In this document: piece after piece, positions 15,317-22,526 of the stretch
Numbering within the stretch: position 1 is the stretch's first letter
Layout of the letters: each line of letters starts with the position of its first letter
Origin: a virus
DNA: 29,819 nt
IMG/VR virus record: IMGVR_UViG_3300023174_004575
Coordinates: 1 to 29,819 of that record
Direction: 5' to 3' (one strand)
Position numbers and translations under genes: made by a program
The notes under the pieces: generated by a model
Databases searched by the model: none
What the model was told of the DNA's origin: nothing
What the model saw: the letters and a program-made list of their open reading frames with translations, nothing else

Positions 15317-15638
15317 ATATTGGTATTGTTGATATTGGATTGAAATGCGTACAAGACGGGGGTTCGAATCCCCCCGGCTCCATTAGCCTAACCAAGAGAT
15401 TCTGCAATTCTTTAGGGATGGCGATCCAAGTCCTCGTAGCAGCGGGGCATTTCCCGAAGTCCTAGGCTTCGGGTCACGGGGCCGAAAGGAATAGATTGGC
15501 GCAAAGTAATGAAAAAGGAGATACCCGACACGGGTAACAAGTGTCGTAAATAAACAGTTGCAAAAAATAATTGCTAACCAATTAGCAATGGCTGCTTGAA
15601 GCAGTGGGGTTTGGTCTCCCGCATCTGAATCGACCCTT
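15317..15638 (+). ncRNA. ssrA: Circularly permuted (two-piece) tmRNA
   Basis: The 3' tRNA-like half is encoded first. The acceptor piece (about 15322-15382) has T arm GGGGG/CCCCC around TTCGAAT, then CGGCTCC and discriminator A15382, with CCA not encoded. A 95-nt intervening sequence (15383-15477) follows. The coding piece starts at 15478 with GGGGCCG, which pairs with CGGCTCC and creates the G3-U70 pair that AlaRS requires. An H-type pseudoknot (ACCC/GGGT at 15523-15535; GACAC/GTGTC at 15527-15545) lies just before the tag frame, as PK1 does in tmRNA, and the tag frame ends AMAA-stop. GCGCA in the coding piece can pair with TGCGT in the acceptor piece as part of P2. The product charges with Ala and rescues stalled ribosomes together with SmpB. 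Permuted genes are known in alphaproteobacteria, cyanobacteria and some betaproteobacteria. Confidence 0.92.
15546..15599 (+). other. tmRNA tag-peptide reading frame
   Basis: The frame ending in TGA at 15597-15599 reads ...QKIIANQLAMAA. LAMAA is a typical degradation-tag ending recognised by ClpXP-type proteases. The expected GCA resume codon after CAGTT (15560-15562) is one base out of this frame and would give only AKNNC before a stop. If the A6 run at 15562-15567 were A5, the tag would read AKIIANQLAMAA in one frame. Confidence 0.7.
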
Positions 15639-15664
15639 AACCCCCCTCAAAAGGGGTTTTGTTA
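15639..15664 (+). terminator. Intrinsic terminator of the tmRNA
   Basis: Stem AACCCC/GGGGTT (15639-15644 with 15653-15658), loop CCTCAAAA, then TTTTGTTATTT. It closes the coding piece and directly precedes the next promoter. Confidence 0.82.
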
Positions 15665-15665
15665 T

Positions 15666-15693
15666 TTGACAGACCATAAATAAGGAGTATACT
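15666..15693 (+). promoter_or_regulatory. Sigma70-like promoter TTGACA-N16-TATACT with embedded ATAAATA
   Basis: -35 TTGACA (15666-15671), 16-bp spacer, -10 TATACT (15688-15693). A late element ATAAATA (15676-15682) lies inside the spacer, followed by AAGGAG. The ATG at 15700 is 7 bases past the -10, so the sigma70 transcript would be leaderless. Confidence 0.72.
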
Positions 15694-15699
15694 ATTCAT

Positions 15700-15873
15700 A
15701 TGCCTAATTCTAAACAACGTATAACTGCTCGGGCGCACAGAAAGCGCAAAACCCGTCTTCGTAATAACCGTAACAAGAGCCTCATGGAGGCTAAAGTTGG
15801 TACTCTTCGTGCGCTTGACGCGAGTGGCCAATTACCTATTTCAATCAAGCAAGTGAGATTGCCTAATGGCTAA
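15700..15873 (+). CDS. Small basic protein, weakly like ribosomal protein bS20
   Basis: A 57-residue protein: MPNSKQRITARAHRKRKTRL, then RNNRNKSLMEAKVGTLRALD and a short tail ending RLPNG. The N-terminal 40 residues are very basic and helical and resemble the first helix of bS20 (M-x-N-x-K followed by repeated Arg/Lys and RN..KS.M). bS20 is about 87 residues, so this would be truncated, and the similarity could simply reflect basic composition. Its ends are set by its own promoter and by overlap with the next gene's ATG (15866). Codon use is less AT-rich than in the late genes. RNA binding is inferred. Confidence 0.65.
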   Translation: MPNSKQRITARAHRKRKTRLRNNRNKSLMEAKVGTLRALDASGQLPISIKQVRLPNG

Positions 15874-16165
15874 AACCGCTACAGAAATGACTCTTGCGGA
15901 TGTTCGCAAGAAGTATGATTCTATTGATTGCTTTTTCACCTATTATGATGGTGAGAAGGCTGCATTTGATTTTTATGGTACTGATGCAACTGGTGCCGAA
16001 GTTCGTATTTCCCTTGGTGGTTGCCCTGCTTGGATCAAGCACATGGCATTTGGTCCTAAGGATCCACTAAATATCAGTGATGCAATGAGCCGTCACGTTC
16101 GATATGTCTCTGTTACAGACAATCGGGGCAAGTTGGTTTACGAACAAATTTTTGACACTAACTGA
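15866..16165 (+). CDS. Hypothetical protein
   Basis: A 99-residue protein starting MAKTATEMTLADVRKKYDSI, overlapping the preceding gene by 8 bases (ATGGCTAA), so the pair is translationally coupled. It contains a DCFFTYYDGEKAAFDFYG beta region, GGCPAWIKHMAFGPKD and a C-terminal RYVSVTDNRGKLVYEQI strand pair. I recognise no family. As in the basic gene before it, codon use is less AT-rich than in the late minus-strand genes, suggesting a conserved early or middle operon. Confidence 0.65.
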   Translation: MAKTATEMTLADVRKKYDSIDCFFTYYDGEKAAFDFYGTDATGAEVRISLGGCPAWIKHMAFGPKDPLNISDAMSRHVRYVSVTDNRGKLVYEQIFDTN

Positions 16166-16173
16166 GGAAAGAT

Positions 16174-16605
16174 ATGAATAATTCAGATTTTAATGATTTC
16201 AAGAACTGGCAGAACGGCGACGATGATGACGCCAACAACCCAAACAATAATCCTAATGGATTCTTCTTCTATGGCAATATGGGTCCAGAGTTCCGCAAGA
16301 TGTGGAACGACATCAACAGTGGGCAAGACTTCACTGAGAGCATGAAAGAGTACCTGAACATTGATGACATCATGAAGGAATGGGGCAAGAACAATCGCCA
16401 CAAGAATCCCATGAACAATCGTCGTCCTATGAAGAAGCAACAGCCTGCAAAGACCACTACCACTTTCTCTCGTGAAGATTACGAGAAGCTTATTGAGATT
16501 CGTGGGTATCTAAACATTACTGAACAACGTGCCCATGTTAAGGCTCTTGACAAGCTTCTTAGTCAAATTGTAATAGTTCCAATTGACCCAAAGGATAAGC
16601 CATGA
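16174..16605 (+). CDS. Hypothetical Asn/Asp-rich protein
   Basis: A 143-residue protein with a strong SD (AGGAAAG) before ATG 16174. The N-terminal third is dominated by Asn and Asp (NGDDDDANNPNNNPNG), the middle is a charged helix region (MKEYLNIDDIMKEWGKNNRH), and the C-terminal part after a basic linker is helical (REDYEKLIEIRGYLNITEQR). No family was recognised. It is coupled to the next gene by ATGA. Confidence 0.68.
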   Translation: MNNSDFNDFKNWQNGDDDDANNPNNNPNGFFFYGNMGPEFRKMWNDINSGQDFTESMKEYLNIDDIMKEWGKNNRHKNPMNNRRPMKKQQPAKTTTTFSREDYEKLIEIRGYLNITEQRAHVKALDKLLSQIVIVPIDPKDKP

Positions 16606-16817
16606 CAGATTATATTCCCGGTTCAGCATATAAAAAGGGCTACGATACTAGAATGGGAGGCGGGGATAAAGCTTCTAATATTTTTGAATCAAGTTCCGTA
16701 TACTGGCAAGAGTGGCTTGCTGGTTGGGAAGATGCCCACAACAAAATCATTAATGAAGCCAGAGAAAATTCTGGTTGCACTAAACCAAAGTGTTGTAAGA
16801 ACTTTATTCAGGATTGA
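16602..16817 (+). CDS. RMF-like (ribosome modulation factor pattern) small protein
   Basis: A 71-residue protein starting at the ATGA overlap with the preceding gene. Residues 6-47 show the arrangement of ribosome modulation factor and its phage relatives: GSAYKKGYDTRMGGGDK, then a linker and YWQEWLAGWEDAHNK (A-Y-x-x-G-Y ... W-x-x-G-W-x-x-A). RMF of about 55 residues drives 100S ribosome dimer formation during stress. The C-terminal tail GCTKPKCCKNF has three Cys and could bind metal. Ribosome binding is inferred from pattern only. It is the last gene before a strong terminator. Confidence 0.6.
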   Translation: MTDYIPGSAYKKGYDTRMGGGDKASNIFESSSVYWQEWLAGWEDAHNKIINEARENSGCTKPKCCKNFIQD

Positions 16818-16818
16818 A

Positions 16819-16847
16819 AAAACCCCCAAAAGGGGGTTTTATTTTTT
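16819..16847. terminator. Bidirectional rho-independent terminator
   Basis: Stem AAAACCCCC/GGGGGTTTT (16819-16827 with 16832-16840), AAAA loop, then ATTTTTT. It ends the + island and overlaps the stop of the converging minus gene. Confidence 0.9.
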
Positions 16848-18410
16848 AAATCTAGCCAATTGTTGTCTTACTATATTACCAATTGCTGGATCTATATTTT
16901 GTAAAACTGTGTTCAATTGATTATCATTTATCTGAGCACTTTCCATTTTTCCTGTTGTTAAATCTTTCGCCACAGATGCAAAAACTCCTTGCGCTTTTTG
17001 TGATGAAATATCTGGTACTCTTACACCAACTTCAATTCTAGACCCAGAAGGACGCAAATGATAACCAACACGAGGAACTTGCTCCACATATCCTTTCATC
17101 AATCCGGCTGGTGTTAATGTTGGGCTATAAGGAAATCTAAATGGTTTATTGCTTTCTGATGGCAATATTGACATCGGTACATCATTATTAAGTCCCGACA
17201 TAACAATATCTTTTAATTGAGATTGTCTGCCGGATTCTAAATTTTTTAAAACAGATCTGGCTTTGGTCTTCGCAGCCTGTATTACTTTTGGAGGAGCTTC
17301 CACATCACGCATAGTTGCGCTAAGAGGTTCAATTACATCTTCTAAACCTGGATGATTTCCATATTCTCCAACATCAATTCTTTGACCTATTGTGGTTGTA
17401 TAGCCTTTAACATCTAAGTCATGAATTTTATTTGTTTTTGGATCAACATCTATTGCATCTTTTTTATTATTAGAAATGGGTTTGCCACTCAAATCTATTA
17501 ATTGATCTTTGACATCTTTTAGTAAACCTGAATCATTGTTGAGAAGGGCTGTTCCCAAAGCTCTTGTTCCATGTAATAATTTTCCCAATCTTTCAGTTGC
17601 TGCTCCAGCAATCGCAGCATCTTCTTTTGGAGGATTTATAACTGGATCTAATAATTTGGCTATTGGTTCAGTTAAATCTTTTTCTTCATTTAAAATATTT
17701 AAACTTTCTATTCTATATTCTTCAACAAAACTTTGAGGCTTCAATGAAAGAAAATAAATTTCCCCGGTATCTGCATTTCTAACGGCCATCTTTCTTGCAC
17801 CGTTTCTTCTTTGATATCTTTGGAGATAAGTTTTGCTTTCACTGTCTGGAACATGTCTCCATGCTTTGGCAGATTTCATTCCTTCATAATCTTCAGGACA
17901 TACATCAAACATCTCACAGGAATTTTCAAAACCCAAAACAGATTTTCTTTTGGCTACACCGGTTTGCATAGGTGCATCCATACCAGAAACAGATCCAGTA
18001 TTATAAGCAGGAGATGAAGCTGGTCCACCCATATTGGCTGAACCCATATCTTCTAATAATTCAAAATAACTATGTGTGCCGTTTGTTTCTCTGGCAAACA
18101 TTCCTTCTACGAAGAAATGAAATTGAGTTTTTGTAATTCCAAATTTTTCTACTTTTTCGGAAAACATCTGAAGAGCTGGAATGTAGGAAGACAAGCTTGC
18201 CTTGGTTGTACCATATGGTAATTGTTCAAAGATCTTCTTTAATTTAATTACAAAATACTCAAAGGAGTCAATGCTGCTTTCTGGCTTAATTATATTTCCT
18301 TGAGAATCAATCGCTCCAGCAGTATATGCGCTCAAAGATGTATAAGGCGCACTGATAGCCTCAGCAAATTTGTAATAGTAAAAAGCTGGTACTAGAGGAT
18401 TGTTTCTCAT
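16839..18410 (-). CDS. Putative virion structural protein (T4-like phage type)
   Basis: A 523-residue protein. The N-terminal 100 residues (YYYKFAEAISAPYTSLSAYT, AGAIDSQGNIIKP, FEYFVIKLKKIFEQLPYGTT) follow a layout I know from uncharacterised structural proteins of T4-like marine phages: a helix with SPY..L.AY, GIID..G.I, then a long helix ending in LP.G.SK. The middle holds a Cys-containing segment (ENSCEMFDVCPEDYEGMKSA) and basic stretches. The C-terminal third is beta-rich (PRVGYHLRPSGSRIEVGVRV). There is no enzymatic motif. An ATAAATA promoter lies 6 nt before the ATG, inside the stop region of the upstream gene. Confidence 0.68.
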   Translation of the reverse strand: MRNNPLVPAFYYYKFAEAISAPYTSLSAYTAGAIDSQGNIIKPESSIDSFEYFVIKLKKIFEQLPYGTTKASLSSYIPALQMFSEKVEKFGITKTQFHFFVEGMFARETNGTHSYFELLEDMGSANMGGPASSPAYNTGSVSGMDAPMQTGVAKRKSVLGFENSCEMFDVCPEDYEGMKSAKAWRHVPDSESKTYLQRYQRRNGARKMAVRNADTGEIYFLSLKPQSFVEEYRIESLNILNEEKDLTEPIAKLLDPVINPPKEDAAIAGAATERLGKLLHGTRALGTALLNNDSGLLKDVKDQLIDLSGKPISNNKKDAIDVDPKTNKIHDLDVKGYTTTIGQRIDVGEYGNHPGLEDVIEPLSATMRDVEAPPKVIQAAKTKARSVLKNLESGRQSQLKDIVMSGLNNDVPMSILPSESNKPFRFPYSPTLTPAGLMKGYVEQVPRVGYHLRPSGSRIEVGVRVPDISSQKAQGVFASVAKDLTTGKMESAQINDNQLNTVLQNIDPAIGNIVRQQLARFKK

Positions 18411-18416
18411 TTTAAA

Positions 18417-18423
18417 TATTTAT
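18417..18423 (-). promoter_or_regulatory. T4-type late promoter ATAAATA
   Basis: Minus-strand ATAAATA, 6 nt before ATG 18410, overlapping the stop codon of the upstream gene. A near-leaderless transcript is predicted. Confidence 0.68.
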
Positions 18424-18815
18424 GATTCTGTGGTAGATAATTTTCTATCTATTCTGGGATCAGTATTCAGCTTTGAATATTCAACTTCAGGTATGTCCAA
18501 TACTTTATAATCAAGGAAAACTAAAAAAGACTTCAAATAAGAATGAAGTCTTGGTTCAAAATTGAAGAATAAAATTCTGGCACTATTTTCTTCCCCAAAC
18601 ACATTTCTCAAAATTATTAAATGATTGATTATTAAACGTTCCCTGATAGACTTCAATGTTTTGTGTTTATGAACTTTTTGAAGTAATCGCTTGACATATT
18701 TTATGCGCTTTAAATCATCTATGTACTCATTCTTCCCAGAACATTCGGAGTTAAAATAACAATTTTGACAGAAACAATTAAAATTATCTTCTGTCAAAGG
18801 TTGTTTATTTGTCAT
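18420..18815 (-). CDS. Conserved T4-like phage protein with Cys cluster
   Basis: A 131-residue protein from ATG 18815, preferred over 18854 because the longer form runs into the preceding gene. Residues 13-25 carry a CFCQNCYFNSEC cluster that could bind Zn or Fe. The rest is helical: DDLKRIKYVKRLLQKVHKHK, RERLIINHLIILRNVFGEEN and LKSFLVFLDYKVLDIPE. The pattern LKR.KY.KRL...ERLI.NH.I.L.NVFG...A..LF..... is shared by a family of unknown function in T4-like and jumbo phages (I believe a DUF, not checked). It lies directly downstream of the gene at 18823 and is probably co-transcribed with it. Confidence 0.7.
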   Translation of the reverse strand: MTNKQPLTEDNFNCFCQNCYFNSECSGKNEYIDDLKRIKYVKRLLQKVHKHKTLKSIRERLIINHLIILRNVFGEENSARILFFNFEPRLHSYLKSFLVFLDYKVLDIPEVEYSKLNTDPRIDRKLSTTES

Positions 18816-18822
18816 AAATGTA

Positions 18823-19380
18823 TTAGTGCATGCAACCACAGTCGGAACTACCACCTACGTCAGGATTTGGACCACTTGGAGTGATTAGAAGATTTACTTT
18901 TCTGAGGCCATTTGGATTCTTGACTACGGAAACATTCAATTGTAATCCGTGACCAAGCTTTTCAGTGATTCCATCGCCTTGGTTGAAACCCTTCTTGGTG
19001 ACATCATCATATGGGTTTTGACCATAGACTCCAAGTTGTGGGCTTCCGTATTGAACCAATGGGAAAAATGAAACTCCGTCTTGACCTTCAGCATTTTGGC
19101 ATTGCTTATAATCAAAATCCAAACCAAAGTGGTTTATTTTTTGTTTGACTACGGCAAGAACGCCTGCAGGATCAATGTAGTCCTTCATGGAGAATGCGCC
19201 CAACATAGCATTGATCGAATCAATTGAGAATGGTAGTTTGAGGTTAAAGGTACCCCTATCGCTCAGTGAGCTTACCTTACCACGACCGGGTTCTCCAATA
19301 AAGAGACCACCGCCCTGTGTATGTTCGGGGGCATTTTCTTGTAATGATTCAATTTTTGATAATAGATTTTTAAATTTCAT
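18823..19380 (-). CDS. Putative virion protein with N-terminal FKxLLSK segment
   Basis: A 185-residue protein starting MKFKNLLSKIESLQENAPEH. The start matches that of the 790-residue protein at 20140-22512 (MNFKTLLSKLFEAR) and resembles T4 capsid-targeting peptides; LQE|N at residues 13-16 could be the cleavage site. The rest is mixed alpha/beta (FNLKLPFSIDSINAMLGAFS, KINHFGLDFDYKQ) and ends in a Cys-containing GGSSDCGCMH. No domain was recognised. A CTAAATA promoter and AAGGAAG ribosome-binding site precede ATG 19380, making this start secure. Confidence 0.72.
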   Translation of the reverse strand: MKFKNLLSKIESLQENAPEHTQGGGLFIGEPGRGKVSSLSDRGTFNLKLPFSIDSINAMLGAFSMKDYIDPAGVLAVVKQKINHFGLDFDYKQCQNAEGQDGVSFFPLVQYGSPQLGVYGQNPYDDVTKKGFNQGDGITEKLGHGLQLNVSVVKNPNGLRKVNLLITPSGPNPDVGGSSDCGCMH

Positions 19381-19390
19381 GGCTTCCTTT

Positions 19391-20143
19391 TTATTTAGAA
19401 TCGTTTAAATGGCCCCAAAGGTTTGGGTTATAATCTAAATTTTGAAGAGAATTTACTGTATTGTTTATGATCTCTTCGTATACAATGCCAAGTTTATTGT
19501 CGTTTGTTACATCTTCTTTTAACATAGAAGTAACGGATTGGGTGCTCCAAGTTTTGCAAGCCCAATATCTGGCTTTCCAGCGAGGTCCTGGGCTTTCACA
19601 ATGATGTCTGGCTCTGAAGTTTTTACGGCGACCTGGATCATCTCTTTTGATTTCCATATTGGGATCACCAAAATTTACTTTAACAACATTTCCTTTGTCA
19701 TTCTTTACGAATACTTTATACTTCTTTACATCACCCTTCATGATTTTATTTAATTTGACTTTTTTCTTTGAATCTTCATAAATTTCAATCGAATCACCAA
19801 ATTGATTTTTATCAAGAGTATTAATGCTGTCTACAAATCCAAAGGTTGTATTGGCAGAATAACTTTCAGTCAACTCATTGTCATTCTTATCTGTTAAAGT
19901 GATGATATATGATTCTTCATTAAGTTCAACACAGTCAATATTAAAAATCTCTCCGCTTTCATTTATTACCAAATCATATGGGCGTAGATTTTGAACTTCT
20001 ATAGAATCAAACTTCATCTTGACAACACCTCCGGTGCCTTCAACAATGAACTTTTTATCTGTCCCACGACCAATAATGGGATTGATAGATTTTGATTTCT
20101 CAAATACTTTTTCAACAAGAAGTTTTACTTTTTTAGAAATCAT
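19391..20143 (-). CDS. Putative virion protein with FRARHxC / ARYWxCKTW domain
   Basis: A 250-residue protein starting at ATG 20143 within ATGA, overlapping the stop of the 790-residue gene, so translation is coupled (a TTG at 20149 is possible but less likely). The first 130 residues are beta-rich without a recognised domain. Residues about 140-200 hold KKYKVFVKNDKGNVVKVNFG, then IKRDDPGRRKNFRARHHC and ARYWACKTWS. This module recurs in many T4-like and marine phage proteins; its function is unknown, and its conserved Arg, His and two Cys suggest nucleic-acid or metal binding. Pairing with an HNH-tailed protein is noteworthy. Confidence 0.7.
   Translation of the reverse strand: MISKKVKLLVEKVFEKSKSINPIIGRGTDKKFIVEGTGGVVKMKFDSIEVQNLRPYDLVINESGEIFNIDCVELNEESYIITLTDKNDNELTESYSANTTFGFVDSINTLDKNQFGDSIEIYEDSKKKVKLNKIMKGDVKKYKVFVKNDKGNVVKVNFGDPNMEIKRDDPGRRKNFRARHHCESPGPRWKARYWACKTWSTQSVTSMLKEDVTNDNKLGIVYEEIINNTVNSLQNLDYNPNLWGHLNDSK
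19392..19398 (-). promoter_or_regulatory. T4-type late promoter CTAAATA with SD
   Basis: Minus-strand CTAAATA, 11 nt before ATG 19380, followed by AAGGAAG. It overlaps the stop region of the upstream gene. Confidence 0.68.
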
Positions 20144-22512
20144 TTCCAATCCTTATTTTGCTTCTCACCTTTTCGATGACCATTGTCAGATCTATTCTCT
20201 GATTTATTTCGTTTACGTAGATTATTTATACCATTTGAACCACCAGAACGGAGAGGCTTTTTGTGGTCGATATCTTTCCCGTCACCCTTCTTTGCCAGTC
20301 CCTTTTTCTTCATTAGTTCTCTGGCTCGTGTGCGGGCAGCTCTTTGCTTTTTTTGTTTGGCTTTACCGTGATAATTACGGTATTCCATCTTATAATCTCT
20401 TTTGTATTCTTCATTGATAAGATCAAAAAGATTATACAATTTTTGAGGTTCATCATCAATTCTTTGATTGATGTTATTGTAAATGGTTTTGAGATTTACA
20501 TTAGCTGCTTCGGAGGATTCAAGAAGAGACACAACACCATCATATAAAACATCTGATTCCAGTTCGGTTATTAAGTTCGCCTTCAATAGATTTGAAAGAA
20601 CAAAGTTATTTGTGAGAGCTTCAATTAAAAGGTCATTTATAACAAAATATCCTTCACCAATTAGCTTGGTAGCTAACTTTTCATGTTGCATAACTGGAAT
20701 TTTAGTTGTCTTTCCATTGATTGTAACATAAGTGAATTCAACGGTATTCAAATCTTTGGGGCTAAAACCAGGAAGCAAACTGGCATTAAAATCAAAGTCA
20801 AAAGAGTTAGCCACTGCGTTGGCCAAAAGACTGCTGACATCAATTTGATTTCTTGAAATCATAAGTTCTTTGAGGCTCGGAGCTTTATTGGATATCTCTT
20901 TTGCCTCAATAATAGCTTTGAATTTGCTCATTTTTTCAGCAGAAGAAGGTTTATACTTGCTGATGTTTGAAACAGTGGTAGTATCTTTGGCTGGTTTACC
21001 CTCAAGTGACGCAGTAGATGCAACTTGATTAAAGTATTCATCGCTCATTGGAAATATACCATTGACCGTGATTACGTGTGTTGGAGCTGTCTCGGGCGGA
21101 ACAATTCCATCACCACGAACTACCATTTTTAATAAGTTATCTGATATAAGTTTAGAAAACTCATTTTGCTTGGTTGCTTTAAAAGTTTTTAAAATTTCTT
21201 CTTTGAAAGAACCAACTTTATCTTGATATGCTTCTAGACTTGAAAGAGGATTCAAGTTTCCGTTTTCATCAAGAACGGTTCCTTGTTGATTTCCTTCTCT
21301 ATCAAATACAGGAGTCTTTTGAAGTTCTGCAATATATTTTGGATTCTGAAGAATTTGTTGCAATGATTCTTGAGAAATCAATGTTTCATTATAATCTTTT
21401 GTTGTTTCTTCAATTTCATTAAAGATTTTTGCAACCTTTTGATCAGTAGGTTTGATGATTTGTTGTTGTAATGCTTTTGTAAGAGATGCTGCCAAGAATC
21501 CCTTGAAATTCTTATTTCCTTGGTCATATGAAGTAGTGGAGATCGACATTTCGCCTCCAGCATATACCTTAAACTTATAGTTACCACATTGCATATCACT
21601 GGTGCCTTCATTGTTGACAGACTTGACACCTTGTTCGATATTAGCAACCAATGAGTTTATGCACTGATCTCCAATTTGCGATAGAATCTTCTTGGCCTGA
21701 GCAAACGCACCTCTACCGAATTCCATGGCAGCAGGAGCCATTATAGCATAGGTTGACATTTCTTGATCGCTTGCCCCTACCTTTGTCTTGGCTAGGAATA
21801 CCAGAGCATTGAGAACTTGTTGGTTATATGGTAAATCGGATGAAGGATTGATACCATACTTTACGCTGAGTTCTTCATATGAATAACGATCAAAATCTGA
21901 AACATTTGGAGGATTACGAATTGATTGAAAGTATTCTTCTCTTGTTTCAAATGGCATCCCAGCAAGTTGCTCAGGTGGCATTTGTGTCATAGCCTGCATC
22001 ATCTCTTGAGGAGAAAGCTTCTTGGCTTTTGGTTTTTCTTTCTTTTCTTCTTCCGGCTTTCCTTCTTTGGTCTTTTCTTTTTTCTCTTCCTCTGGCTTCT
22101 TTTCTTTTTTCTCGGTTGGTTCTTTTGTCTTTACATCACCCAACAAAAGAACTGAGGCTCTTGTTTGTTCAAATTTTGGATCGCCAGCAATTTGCTTGGC
22201 TTCGGGAAGAGTCAATTCTTGCTCATTGATTTTTGTGTGAGTTTGATTATTAAATGAGTCTTTAAAAATTAACTGAACTCTACCACTCTTGGTTCTTACA
22301 GCAATAACTTCTCTTACTAGTTCAGTTTTAGGCTTTTTATCTCTTGGAATCTCACGAGCACGTTCTGCTCGTTTACGGGCTGCATCCTTAGATTTAATAT
22401 CTGGGGCAGCTCCTTTTGCCTTATCTTTGGCAATAGCTTCTCCCGTAGTGGTAAAAGCCTCAGAATCGGATCTTGCTTCGAATAATTTAGATAAAAGGGT
22501 TTTGAAGTTCAT
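20140..22512 (-). CDS. Large putative virion protein with C-terminal HNH-like domain
   Basis: A 790-residue protein. ATG 22512 was chosen because ATAAATA and a GGAG ribosome-binding site precede it and because it yields MNFKTLLSKLFEARSD, a capsid-targeting-like start with LFE|A at residues 10-13. Residues about 25-150 are basic, then Lys/Glu-rich (repeats of PEEEKKEK). The central 500 residues are alpha/beta without a recognised fold. The last 90 residues, KMEYRNYHGKAKQKKQRAAR, GDGKDIDHKKPLRSGGSNGI and NNLRKRNKSENRS, match an HNH-nuclease-like core (DH...P...GG.N...NL....K.NR). It could be a DNA-binding or DNA-cutting protein carried in the head. Confidence 0.72.
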   Translation of the reverse strand: MNFKTLLSKLFEARSDSEAFTTTGEAIAKDKAKGAAPDIKSKDAARKRAERAREIPRDKKPKTELVREVIAVRTKSGRVQLIFKDSFNNQTHTKINEQELTLPEAKQIAGDPKFEQTRASVLLLGDVKTKEPTEKKEKKPEEEKKEKTKEGKPEEEKKEKPKAKKLSPQEMMQAMTQMPPEQLAGMPFETREEYFQSIRNPPNVSDFDRYSYEELSVKYGINPSSDLPYNQQVLNALVFLAKTKVGASDQEMSTYAIMAPAAMEFGRGAFAQAKKILSQIGDQCINSLVANIEQGVKSVNNEGTSDMQCGNYKFKVYAGGEMSISTTSYDQGNKNFKGFLAASLTKALQQQIIKPTDQKVAKIFNEIEETTKDYNETLISQESLQQILQNPKYIAELQKTPVFDREGNQQGTVLDENGNLNPLSSLEAYQDKVGSFKEEILKTFKATKQNEFSKLISDNLLKMVVRGDGIVPPETAPTHVITVNGIFPMSDEYFNQVASTASLEGKPAKDTTTVSNISKYKPSSAEKMSKFKAIIEAKEISNKAPSLKELMISRNQIDVSSLLANAVANSFDFDFNASLLPGFSPKDLNTVEFTYVTINGKTTKIPVMQHEKLATKLIGEGYFVINDLLIEALTNNFVLSNLLKANLITELESDVLYDGVVSLLESSEAANVNLKTIYNNINQRIDDEPQKLYNLFDLINEEYKRDYKMEYRNYHGKAKQKKQRAARTRARELMKKKGLAKKGDGKDIDHKKPLRSGGSNGINNLRKRNKSENRSDNGHRKGEKQNKDWK

Positions 22513-22519
22513 CTCCAAA

Positions 22520-22526
22520 TATTTAT
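22520..22526 (-). promoter_or_regulatory. T4-type late promoter ATAAATA with SD
   Basis: Minus-strand ATAAATA followed by TTTGGAGATG, so the GGAG lies directly before ATG 22512. It sits inside the 3' end of the upstream gene. Confidence 0.68.
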
